Below, one piece after another: positions 24,496-34,164 of a DNA stretch of 64,000 nucleotides. Position 1 is the first letter of the stretch. Each line of letters opens with the position of its first letter. Made by a program: the position numbers and the translations under genes. Below the pieces are notes generated by a model. It searched no databases. It was not told where the DNA came from and was given only the letters and a program-made list of their open reading frames with translations. Source of the DNA: Cichorium intybus (lineage: Eukaryota > Streptophyta > Magnoliopsida > Asterales > Asteraceae); the NCBI GenBank assembly GCA_023525715.1, contig CM042011.1, positions 61,446,354 to 61,510,353 of the forward strand. The letters are read 5' to 3'.

Positions 24496-25101
24496 TTATC
24501 GGACCCATTCTCTTCATCCGAGTATTTGCGGAATCCAAGTAGAAAACTCATGGGCAACAACGTCATAGTTAAAACGTTCAATAATAACCTTTACCTTTCG
24601 GATGCCTATATTATCTTCTTGGCACTAGCGAATCTAGAATAGAAAATCACATAGTTCCCTAATCAAATCAAGCCAAAAAAAATTTAAAAGATCAACAATA
24701 AGGTAAGTCCTAAAACTTTTTCTAGATAGGTCCTAAATTTTTTTTCTATATGAATTTTAAATAAATTAAAAAATTAGGTAGGTCATAGGAACCACCTTTT
24801 TATAGCCTAACCCCCCCCCCCCAAACCGAAGACCACTCTTAAAAGTGTGACCCCTCTCCCCATTTTTTATATATTCATCTTCATTGGAGACTTCCTCCAC
24901 TTTACCATTTACACACACATCTTCCATATTTTCTTTACTTTCAACAATATTAATATCGTTATCCACATTTTCTTTTCCTTTCATGTCATCAATTATTACA
25001 TTATTTTGGAATCTTTGCCCATGTCATTCTTTTCATTGATATCCTCCTCCCCATGTACATCGACTTCCTCTTCGTCATTTGAGCATGCATCAGAAGACTT
25101 A

Positions 25102-25451
25102 GACCACTTGCAATACCCATCACATTGAACAAATGTGATGGGTGCCACGTCAGCGCCACATCAGATTTTTCCCCTATCACACTCCATCACAACACACAAT
25201 TTATGTCTATCACATTTCATCACACCACATCATCTTTTTAATTAAAAAAATTCAAAAATAAAGGCTAATGGGAGCAAGCATGGTGTGCACCATATGCATA
25301 AAAGCTTGTACTTCCTTGTGATTGGTTGTGATCAACCGTGATCACTATCACAATACATCACGATCACACTCTACACGGGGTGGTGTTCACGGTGTGATGG
25401 AGAGCCTAGTCAGCCATCACGGAAGCTCCATGACGAGTATTCCGCTTGGCC
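25102..25451. mobile_element. PIF/Harbinger-type MITE, copy 2 (from tandem duplication)
   Basis: The same MITE as 24145-24495, 957 bp downstream, with TTA on both sides (25099-25101 and 25452-25454). It was copied by segmental duplication, not by a second transposition. Confidence 0.85.
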
Positions 25452-25899
25452 TTATCGGACCCATTCTCTTCATCCGAGTATTTGCGGAATCCAAGTAGAA
25501 AACTCATGGGCAACAACGTCATAGTTAATACGTTCAATCATAACATTTACCTTTCGGGTGCATATATTATCTTCTTGGCACTAGCGAATCTAGAATAGAA
25601 AATCACATAGTTCCCTAATCAAATCAAGCCGAAAAAATTTTAAAAGATCAACAATAAGGTAAGTCCTAAAACTTTTTCTAGATAGGTCCTAAATTTTTTT
25701 CTATATGAATTTTAAATAAATTAAAAAATTAAGTAGGTCCTAGGAACCACCTTTTTATAGCCTAACCCCCCCACCCCACCACCAGGCTCGTCATGTAAAA
25801 ACAACATATTACCATATAAAGTCATTATGTATACTCATCACATCACATTATGTGTTGGATGTCGTGTCACTGCGACATCATCATCCACAAACACCACAT

Positions 25900-26130
25900 G
25901 AGCTTGGTATTACCCATCACACCACGTCATCATTTTCACTTTTAAAAAGTTTAAATAATTTGATGAGATAGTCCAATAGCACACCTTCTAATAGTCTAGT
26001 TTTTTAATTGGGTATGGTCTCCCGTGATCATTATCACTAGCCATCACACCATACACATTTTGGTGTTCACGGTAGTGATGGAGTGCCATGTAGACATCAC
26101 TAAGCCTTCATAAAGAGTATACAATAGGCC
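25900..26130. mobile_element. diverged relative of the same MITE family
   Basis: GAGCTTGGTATTACCCATCA at the left and GAGTATACAATAGGCC at the right resemble the ends of the MITEs at 24145 and 25102. The interior shares ATCACACCA and GTGTTCACGGT motifs. The right end abuts the TAA duplication of the Harbinger palindrome. The left target duplication is not visible. Confidence 0.5.
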
Positions 26131-26431
26131 TAAGACCGAAGGGTGTGCCACACGCGGAAGGGGTGCGTCCTCCACATCAGCAGCAAGGACGCAGCAAACA
26201 CCACCCCCTGCGTCCTCGAAGTCCGGCGTCCAAGGGTTGTCATCTGGTGAACGCGTGAAGGCTGTGAGAAATTCAAAAATCTAACCGTTGATAGCCGTTG
26301 AAATATTTAAAAAAAATAAGTTTTTTTACAAACTATAAATATATACCACATTTCATTCATTTTTACACACATTTATCATCTTTTTACACACATACAAACA
26401 CACATATTACACACATCTCATATTTTGAAAA

Positions 26432-27506
26432 TATGGAGAACGATCCGAACAACCCCCCGTCAAACCCAAACACGTCCCGCGGCGAATACAATTTCAACTT
26501 TTCCCCGAATTGCACTTTTACGAGTATGCTTTCGGGTTCGTCGCAACAACCGCAATACCCGTTTCCATATCCACCACCGAACTAATATCAATACCCGCAA
26601 CAACCTTACCCGTACGCACCCTTCCAACAGCCGTTTCTATCACAATCGCCACCGATTCCATCTCCACCGCCACAAGCATCACCCGAAGAGGTCGTGATAG
26701 AAACACAAGCCACCGCATCTTCCTCCAAAAAGAAAAAGAAAAATAATAGTCAAAGGAACAAAACGCGAAACACGCAAGAGGCGAAGGTTCCGTGGACGAC
26801 CAACGAAGAGGTTCAAGTGGTCAAATCGTGGCTCGCTATTTCCATGGATTCGGGAAAAGGAAATAGCCAAACTTCCACATCGTTGTGGGAACGCATTTTA
26901 AACCACTATCACGAGGCGATGGGTCGTGACGACGGTATTACGGGAAAGTGGCGAAAACTTCGTGTCGAATGCACCAAGTTCAACGGCCTTTACAACAATT
27001 TGGTGAACATGCGACGAAGTGGCGAGAACGATTTTGGGATTTTCACAACGGCAATGGAACAACATGTGCGAGTTGTCGGGAAACCGTTTAAACATATGCG
27101 AAGTTGGGAGTTGATGCGTACCGGTCCTAAATGGCTACTAACTCCCGATTCCCCTCGCTCGAGCTCGGGTTCCAAACGTGGGAGGACTCCGGATGACGAC
27201 CTTTCCGATGCTCGAGACCCGATCGACCTCGATGACGACACCGAACCACAACCCGATATGCCTCCGCCTAGACGCCCTATCGGCCGCGACCGAGCGAAAA
27301 GAGCAAACCGAGATACCTCCGGCTCGTCTTCGAAAGACGATGTCGAGGAAAAGGTAGACCGGCTCGTTGAACAATTCCAACGCCACAACGAAATTGCGGA
27401 ATCGCGGTTGGATTATGTTTTATTTAGCCGATCCGGGACCGAAGACGACCTCGAGGCGATCCGATTGATGACGGAACGAACACGGAAGAAATATTTTAAT
27501 AAGTAG
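26432..27506 (+). pseudogene. Harbinger ORF1 (Myb/SANT-like, NAM-associated type), left arm
   Basis: From ATG 26432 the frame stays open for 358 codons except for one TAA at 26583-26585, where the other arm has CAA. Residues 1-80 are Pro/Gln/Tyr-rich, followed by a basic KKKKK tract. A trihelix/SANT-like domain comes next (PWTTNEEVQVVKSWLAIS; SLWERILNHYHEAM; GKWRKL), then the conserved SWELMRTGPKW segment, an acidic region and a coiled C-terminus. Plant PIF/Harbinger elements encode such a protein beside the transposase, and it is thought to help bring transposase to DNA. TATA-like ATAAATATATA lies near 26335. The single stop would leave 50 codons, or reinitiation at a later ATG. Confidence 0.82.
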
Positions 27507-27817
27507 TTTTTTTTAAAAAAAATTTAGGAATTGTCGTTTTTATGTTTTTTTTTAATTTCGTGCAATGTCGTTTTTATTTTTATTTTTATGTCATGTCTTT
27601 TATTTAATTTTAATAAATGTTTGGTTTTAATTAATTTTTAATGTTTGGTTTTAATTAAAAAAAACGTAAAATATAAATGTGACGTGGAAATTAAAAGGAT
27701 AGTCATGGAAGTTTTGCATACCCCTAGTGGAAGCCTTGGGAGTCTTGGTGACGTGGTGATGACGTGGCGGGAGTCTTGGGTTATCATGGGAGTCTTGCAC
27801 ACCTTTCCGCGGCTGGA

Positions 27818-27915
27818 GGGTGTGCAAGACTCCCATGACAACCCAAGACTCCCGCCTTAGGCTGAAGGGTGTGCAAGACTCCCATGACAACCCAAGACTC
27901 CCGCTACGTCATCGC
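27818..27915. repeat. 49-bp tandem unit at the palindrome axis
   Basis: GGGTGTGCAAGACTCCCATG starts at 27818 and again at 27867, a 49-bp period. It continues into the right arm as a third partial match near 27946. TTA lies at 27857-27859 just before GGCTGAAGGG, the inner end of the right-arm element. Confidence 0.75.
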
Positions 27916-28156
27916 CACGTCACCAAGACTCCCAAGGCTTCCACTAGGGGTGTGCAAGACTCCCATGACAACCCTTTTAATTTCCACGTCACATTTTTAT
28001 TTTACGTTTTTTTAATTAAAACCAAACATTAATAATTAAATAAAACCCACAATATTCAAATTATAAATAAAAGACATTACATAAAATTAAAAATAAAAAA
28101 ACGACATTGCATGAAATTAAAAAAAAAACGACAATTCCTAAACTTTTTAAAAAAAA

Positions 28157-29244
28157 CTACTTGTTCAAATATTTCTTGCATGCTCTTTCCATCATCAATC
28201 GGATCGCCTAGAGGTCCTCTTTGGTCCCGGATCGGCTAAACAACACATAATCCAACCGCGATTCCGCAATTTCATTGTGGCGGTAGAATTGTTCAACGAG
28301 CCGGTCGACCTTTTCCTCGACATCGTCTTTCGAAGACGAGCCGGAGGCATCTCGGCTTGCTCTTTTCACTCGGTCGCGGCAGCTGGGGCGTCTAGGCGGA
28401 GGCATATCGGGTACCAGTTCGTCGTCGTCATTGAGATCGATCGGGTCTCGAGCGTCGAAAAGGTCGTCATCCGGGGTCCTCCCACGTTTGGAACCCGAGC
28501 TCGAGCGAGGGGAATCGGGAGTTAGTAGCCATTTAGGACCGGTACGCATCAACTCCCAACTTCGCATATGCTTAAACGGTTTCCCGACAACTCACGCATA
28601 TTGTTCCATTGCCGTTGTGAAAATCCCGAAATCGTTTTCGCCGCTTCGTCGCATGTTGACCAAATTGTTTTAAAGGCCTTTGAACTTGGTGCATTCGACA
28701 CGAAGTTTTCGCCACTTTCCCGTAATATCGTCGTTGTTGCGGTACACCCCACGACTCATCGCCTCGTGATAGTGGTTTAAAATGCGTTCCCACAACGATG
28801 TGGAAGTTTGGCTATTTCCTTTTCCCGAATCCATGGAAATAGCGAGCCACGATTTGACCACTTGAACCTCTTCGTCGGTCGTCCACGGAACCTTCACCTC
28901 TTGCGCGTTTCGCGTTTTGTTCCTTTGACTAGTATTTTTCTTTTTCTTTTTGGAGGAAGACGCGGGGGCTTGTGTTTCCATCACGACCTCTTCGGGTGAC
29001 GCTTGTGGCGGTGGAGATGGAATCGGTGGCGATTGTGATAGAAACGGTTGTTGGAAGGGTGCGTACGGGTAAGGTTGTTGCGGGTATTGATATTGGTTCG
29101 GTGGTGGATATGGAAACGGGTATCGCGGTTGTTGCGACGAACCCGAAAGCCTACTCGTAAAAGTGCAATTCGGGGAAAAGTTGAAATTGTATTTGCTGCG
29201 GGGCGTGTTCGGGTTTGACGGGGGTTGTTCGGATCGTTCTCCAT
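28157..29244 (-). pseudogene. Harbinger ORF1, right arm, more decayed
   Basis: This is the inverted copy of the left-arm ORF. Lesions differ from the left: one C is missing in the C-run near 29230, which shifts the frame. Two in-frame stops interrupt the middle, TAA near 28672 where the left arm has TAC, and TGA near 28592 where it has CGA. It keeps a GVYRNN insert after the motif HYHEAM that the left arm lacks, so the arms diverged independently. The open pieces 28984-28670 and 28567-28208 cover most of the protein. Confidence 0.82.
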
Positions 29245-29563
29245 ATTTTTCAAAAGATGAAATGTGTGTAAAAATGAGTGAAATATGTGTGTTTGTATGT
29301 GTGTAAAAATATGAGATGTGTGTAAAAATGAATGAAATATGGTATGTTTTTATAGTTTGTAAAAAAATTAAATTTTTTTTTTTTACATTCCAACGGGTGG
29401 AAACGGCTAATTTTTTGAAATTGCCACTGTCTTCACGCGTTCAGCAGACGACTTCCCTTGGACGCAAAGCTTCGAGGACGCGGGGGAGCGCGGTGTTTGC
29501 CGCGTCCTTGCTGCTGAGGTGGAGGACGCAAGGGGTCCGCATGTGGCACACCCTTTAGTCTAA

Positions 29564-31033
29564 AGATGCTACCCTTTTGAACGCATCCGTCGTCCATGCA
29601 TGCATACCGATACAACGACAACCCTTGATCTCTAGCTACACATTCCTATTATTAATTACAAAATTTTTGGACAACGGTTTCATCTCTTTAAACACCTTCC
29701 TAGTATTTATCCATTTTACCAATACATATTATCTATCCACTTCGTTCGTTGAATTTTCTTTTCACAAAACTGGTAGCATTTTAGAGACTTAATTAAATCC
29801 TATACAAACTTGAGAATTTTTTAATTTGAAATGCACATATAAAAGAACAACATCCTTTCAAATTTTAAAAATTAGTTTAAAAAAAAAAATCCAATATGGT
29901 TCTGGCTCTAAACTGAAACTAACTGTTAAAGATCGTATTGTGAAAAACTATAGAATAAAAAACTAAACCAAATAGAATCAGATTTGATATGGTCTGATTT
30001 GATCAATTATTCAGTTATGTCAATTGAACCAAATTATAATATTATGTATGTAACTCGACCCAAAAAAAAAAAAAAAAAAAAAAAACATGTAGGGGCCAAA
30101 CATCCAACAGCACCATCAAAAAGAATTGTTAGCATGAAGTCGCTGAAACTTATACGCAAAAAGCGATGGCAATTGGCAACTCATCAACTGCTTCTGCTTA
30201 ACCCACTCCATCGCCTCACCATCTGATGTCATGACATTGACGCTCCCTATTTCTAGCTTTTGTTTCAATCATTCCACACAAAGAAAAAAAAGAAAACAGG
30301 TATAGTGAATGTATTATTATTATTATTTGTAATTTGCTATAAAAAACAACGGTTTAAATGCTGGCCAAGAATATGAATAGATGACAACTGGCTCAGAAAT
30401 TGAATGTAAAGGGACTACCGTCACATGCAAATATTTTTGGACTCAGCTGTTTGACAACATCCCTTTAGTTTATGGCAAGGACAAGCTCTTCCTTTTTGCT
30501 TTCTTGGCAAGTTTTCGTTCTCTTTGTTATATATGTATCGACAATACTGAGATGATCCAAAAAGAATAGATACAAAAAGAAAATAAAAAATAAGTTGTTA
30601 CAAAACGTGTAATTCCATAAAATTATTGTATTTCGGATTTGTTTCCTTTTTAATCAACAAAATAATACTTATTATTTAACTAATTTTTTATTAAAAAAAT
30701 TGAAACCGCAGCAAATTAATCTTTGCTAACGGTGATCACAACGTTAATCTCTACTGTCGGCCTTAGTCGATAGCAGAGAACTTTTACGGTGCTGGAAGAA
30801 AGGAGGGTTTTGATTCTCAATGTTCTCGGTTGCATGTAATCGATGAAAAGCGCTATGGTATGCAGTAAAAGAAGTGTTTATGTTGTCACACTCGCTGCCT
30901 TCCAATGAGTGCATATAGGGCGGGCTAGACTTATCTAGGGTTGTGTGTCGCAGCTGTTTCTTGGAATTTGGATTGTGTAGATATTAATGGATTGGATTCA
31001 TGGTACTTGGAAGCGTGTTATTTCACAATGAGA
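29564..31033. other. AT-rich stretch, nothing recognised
   Basis: No domain or element termini were found. It contains a poly(A) run (about 30061-30084). A less AT-rich patch near 30720-30960 may be the degraded start of the LINE-3 relic, but I cannot show this. Confidence 0.4.
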
Positions 31034-31102
31034 AGTGATTTATACACAACAGTTTTTATCCATATACAACAATTTATGCTTTAGAGAAGTTGTACAATAC
31101 GC

Positions 31103-31152
<50 letters not shown>

Positions 31153-31191
31153 TTGGTGTGTATGGATAAAAATTGTTGTGTACAAATCACT
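31034..31191. mobile_element. short MITE with about 35-bp TIRs around an (AAT)n core
   Basis: AGTGATTTATACACAACAG at the left and its imperfect inverse (AGTGATTTGTACACAACAA read from the right) extend through TTTTTATCCATA. The centre is an (AAT)n run at 31104-31153. The target duplication is unclear, so the superfamily is open. Confidence 0.7.
31104..31153. repeat. (AAT)n microsatellite
   Basis: About 16 AAT repeats in the loop of a MITE. The poly-Asn and poly-Leu open frames across it are artefacts. Confidence 0.95.
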
Positions 31192-31194
31192 CCC

Positions 31195-32720
31195 CTTTCA
31201 GAATGGATACAACAAAGGGGTGGACATAGGTTGATCGCAAGAATATGCAACATTATCAACATGGCGAGGTCTTCAACAAACTTGAACGTAGAGTGGACAT
31301 TATTGATCAAAACAATGGCATGCACACATCTAAATTTGCTTCATTTGTGGCAAAAAGAGGTTAGTAATTTATTTAGTATCGTCCATATTACCAAATTTTC
31401 CCATAATATGTTGGTGATTTTAGTGTCATCAACACATTTAGTGTAGTTATGATTAGTTCGAGACAAGTTGAGTTCGATTTGACTATTCTACAAGACTGAA
31501 GGTGCGGAGTGCACATTCAAATAGCTAATAAGAACTCGTGAATATGGGCGTCCGAAGGCAATGCCCTAGAGGGGTTCCAAAGAGCATTGCCACTAGCGGG
31601 GGGGTATAGGGGCAGCGCCCCTAGCGGAGGTCCCCCATGCATATGTTCGAATAAGCAAAATGTATTCTATCTCACGAAAGAACGAATAAGAAAAAGGTAT
31701 TATGTGTTTATGATTTTGGATTAAGCATGTAATCCAAATCAATTTATCGCATATTTAAATTCGTATAACCCCATACATACTTTCCAATTGCAATTTTTGG
31801 AAAATGTTGTGAACATGATCCATGGAATTATCTAAGTATTTGATATTATTCGAATCCATATATCTAACATAATATGGGGACTAAGGACATTTTGTCATGA
31901 GTGTGAAAAAGTTTGTAAAAGCATTCACGTTTTCATTTCTGAAAGGAAATTGAAACTTGGCAAATGTTTCGGGTTTATGCGTCTCATTAAGGTTAAAAAT
32001 ATGAATAACATGTTACGAAACTTGCATAATATTTAAATTATACAATTCAAATTGTTTGATTCATTAGAAAGGTTTGAGAGGATTAAAATTGGTAGAGATA
32101 CTCGTAGAGATAACGTGTCTGAAAAAGTTGGCTCACTTGATAACTCATATGCTCATGTTCCTACCATAAACCAACTATTGTCTTATAAGAGGGTTATTAA
32201 AGGTAGTAGAAAGGGTGAGAAGCAAATATAGTTTACTCCAAAGGATGTTGTACTTAACTTACACCTCCGGTGATTTTGTGGTGAATTAGAATGACTGAAG
32301 AAGGCAATCATGGCTAAGGTTAAAGAATTTATGACCCTTCCAAACCCTGTCTATATGTATAAGGGAGAAGATTTTTGGAGGTTGATGTCAGATATCATTT
32401 CAATACTTAGAAATCTTGTCATAATTTCCTAAGTAACGAGATTGTGGAGCGTTGGCTCTCTAAATTGAATGAGTGGTCACCTAACTTTGTTTTTAAAGAG
32501 AGGTTGATTTGGGTAGATATTAAAGGGGTTCCCGTACATGCTTGGAGCATGAACACGTTTAGGGAGATTGCTAATATATGGGGCGCGATAGTATGAATGG
32601 AGGATGATCTTAGTAACAGCTTATAATATAATCGGGAGTGCATTCTTCATCCTTACAATGATTATTTACGACCCGAAATATACATCGTTCGTTTACATAA
32701 AAAAATGGAGAATATCGTGT
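31195..32720 (+). pseudogene. LINE ORF1 relic (LINE-3), RRM-like region
   Basis: After removing the solo LTR, the + strand gives short matches to L1-type ORF1. One is an RRM-like block (HVFISERKLKLGKCFGFMRL, about 31925-31990) with a following FKLFDS. The next is VERWLSKLNEWSPNF (about 32440-32485) with ERLIWVDIKGVPVHAW (about 32500-32550), the conserved segment after the RRM in plant LINE ORF1. Stops separate the pieces. ORF1 normally binds LINE RNA. The 3' part was not found. Confidence 0.65.
31409..31869 (+). mobile_element. solo LTR (461 bp) inserted in LINE-3
   Basis: It starts TGTTGGTGATTTTAGTGTCA, identical over 20 bp to the solo LTR at 4843, and ends CTAACA. A perfect 5-bp duplication TAATA lies at 31404-31408 and 31870-31874. 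The motif GTGCGGAGTGCAC is at 31502-31514, about 93 bp in. A shortened GC-hairpin block (about 31549-31635) includes one full GGGGCAGCGCCCC. Confidence 0.88.
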
Positions 32721-33145
32721 CATATTTTTTTCAACATATACATAATTCGGTGTACAATTAGGTGTTACAACATATATGCAAGAGTTACGAAAAGCATCCC
32801 TTTAAGTTCAGTGTTTTTAGAAAGTCTAATAGTCTGATTCCCACCCTTACTACGTTGAGTCTACAATACCTGGATACATGTCACAAACCAAACACACAAT
32901 AGAGATGCAGAGATACGTCTGGTGAGTACATAATACAACGTCATTACACTACTACCACGAGAAGCATATTCCCTACATTAGCCACGCATCAATACTTTTA
33001 TATTAATGGGAAACATTTTCCCATATCTTACCATTCGTTCGTATTATACACAGGTATGAGGTGCACAATCCTCAATGGATTTCACTATTAGTATTCTACA
33101 ATGGTGGAGTCTATATTTCTCTGAACAGTTTCGATTCTCCCTTTT
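32721..33145. other. unassigned stretch
   Basis: No domain was recognised. It may be a decayed continuation of LINE-3 or of an LTR element, but I cannot support either. Confidence 0.3.
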
Positions 33146-33150
33146 GGTAC

Positions 33151-33847
33151 CAAGTATCGGGCATGAAAATCGTTGTCCCTAAATCACGACCCAACACATT
33201 TCCATCTATCCATCGAGGCAATCCCTCGTAAGGATTCCACGTCCCTATCCATCGAGGAAGTTACTCGTAACGTTCCCATGTGTCCTTCGGGCGGTTCCTC
33301 ATAAACATTTTACATCTCTATCCATCGAGGCAATTCTTCGTTAAGATTTTGCATCTATATCCTTCGAGGTAATTCCCCATCATGATTTATATCTATATCC
33401 TTAGAGGTAGTTTCTCGTCATGGTACCATATATCTCTCTTTCAAGGCAGTTCCTCGTTATATTTCATGTCTCTATCCTTCAAGGCAATGATTTCTTGTCT
33501 CTATCCTTAGAGGCAGTTCCTCGTCAAAATCCCATATTTCTATCCTTTAAGGAAAATCTTCTTTAGGATTTCATATATCTATCCTCTGAGGCAGTTCCTC
33601 GTTATGATTCCATGTCATCATCCTTCGAGGCACTTATCGTGGTCATGTTTTTCCTCTACCCCTTGACCCCATAAGGGGGCACGACCTCTTGACTCCCGTC
33701 ACTAATCATGGTTGAGATCACCTTTGTCCTATACAAGTATGCACTACACAACACCTAATTTGTATTACATCAAGGTTTAAGTCTTATATGGCTCTCACAT
33801 AAAATCAAATAAGATTAAATGACCAAATGATACTAAAATCACCAATT
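33151..33847 (-). mobile_element. probable LTR of the hairpin-array family, eroded ends
   Basis: Read on the - strand, the right edge gives TTGGTGATTTTAGTATCATT, matching the start of the solo LTRs at 4843 and 31409. A degenerate copy of their GTGC...GCAC motif (TGCACTACACAAC on the + strand, 33740-33752) sits about 94 bp in, the same distance as in the others. GGTAC at 33146-33150 and 33848-33852 could be the target duplication, but both terminal dinucleotides are then mutated. The interior is the hairpin array. Confidence 0.5.
33202..33640. repeat. array of about 12 imperfect 37-40-bp units, each with a CGAGG...CCTCG hairpin
   Basis: Units begin with CTATCC(A/T)TCGAGG and recur about every 28-42 bp. 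Many contain CGAGGCAGTTCCTCG or a close variant, a 5-bp stem with a 5-nt loop. Examples start near 33208, 33359, 33502, 33582 and 33620. Divergence between units indicates age. Confidence 0.88.
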
Positions 33848-33962
33848 GGTACAGGGTGAATTTCAATCATTTAAGACGTTTGTGACAATAAAATCACTTG
33901 CATGGTAAGTATCTCTGACCTTTTTCGGATGCTACATGTTTCTCTTTATAACTCAAAACTTA

Positions 33963-34160
33963 GGGTCTATTTGATAGTTGTGGATTGATTCAATGTTTGA
34001 TCCAGTCAAGTTAGACCCACCAGGAAGCTGGCTGGATAAGTGGCGAATCAATGAAGCCATGACCGAGTAAGAGGTAGTTTATGGAGGTATCAAACGTATT
34101 GACTCGGACCGAGTCAGACGTGCATGTTAGTAGACCATTAAAATTTATATCAAACAGCCC
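33963..34160. mobile_element. Tourist-like MITE candidate
   Basis: GGGTCTATTTGATA at the left and the inverse of TATCAAACAGCCC at the right form imperfect inverted repeats of a type common in PIF/Harbinger MITEs. TTA precedes the left end and TTTA follows the right end. Just downstream, TGCGGATATTTGTGTRCATT recurs twice within about 90 bp, a small local duplication. Confidence 0.5.
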
Positions 34161-34164
34161 TTTA

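Larger units (their letters stand above)
23871..25783. repeat. 957-bp direct tandem duplication (two copies)
   Basis: Copy 1 (about 23871-24827) and copy 2 (about 24828-25783) are nearly identical by eye. They carry the same LINE-2 linker, the same MITE with its TTA duplications and the same right-hand AT-rich sequence. The junction lies at a C-run (about 24811-24822). Because the MITE is in both copies, the duplication happened after the MITE inserted. Confidence 0.88.
26134..29560. mobile_element. 3.4-kb palindromic pair of PIF/Harbinger elements
   Basis: Outer ends GACCGAAGGGTGTGCC and, inverted, GACTAAAGGGTGTGCC are flanked by TAA on both sides (26131-26133 and 29561-29563). The left arm (26134 to about 27813) and the right arm (about 27860-29560) are near-identical inverted copies of one element. 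Each has its own leader, a Myb/SANT-like ORF and a 3' tail. The axis (27700-27985) holds inverted and tandem copies of the inner terminus, GGGTGTGCAAGACTCCCATG. No DDE transposase is present. The outer TAA duplication suggests that the pair moved, or was fixed, as one unit. Confidence 0.82.

Noticed and set aside
26990..27388. Minus-strand open frames opposite the left Harbinger ORF and + strand frames opposite the right one
   Set aside because: Antisense shadows. The sense frames carry the SANT-like and SWELMRTGPKW motifs.
31074..31446. Open frames with poly-Asn and poly-Leu
   Set aside because: They translate an (AAT)n tract in the loop of a MITE.
33202..33640. CRISPR-like spaced repeat array
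   Set aside because: Plant DNA, diverged repeats, irregular spacing, no unique spacers and no cas genes. It is a hairpin tandem repeat in an LTR-like sequence.
32812..33847. Larger LTR starting at TGTTTTTAG (32812)
   Set aside because: The start resembles the family end, but no matching target duplication was found; the GGTAC-bounded interval 33151-33847 fits the family length better.
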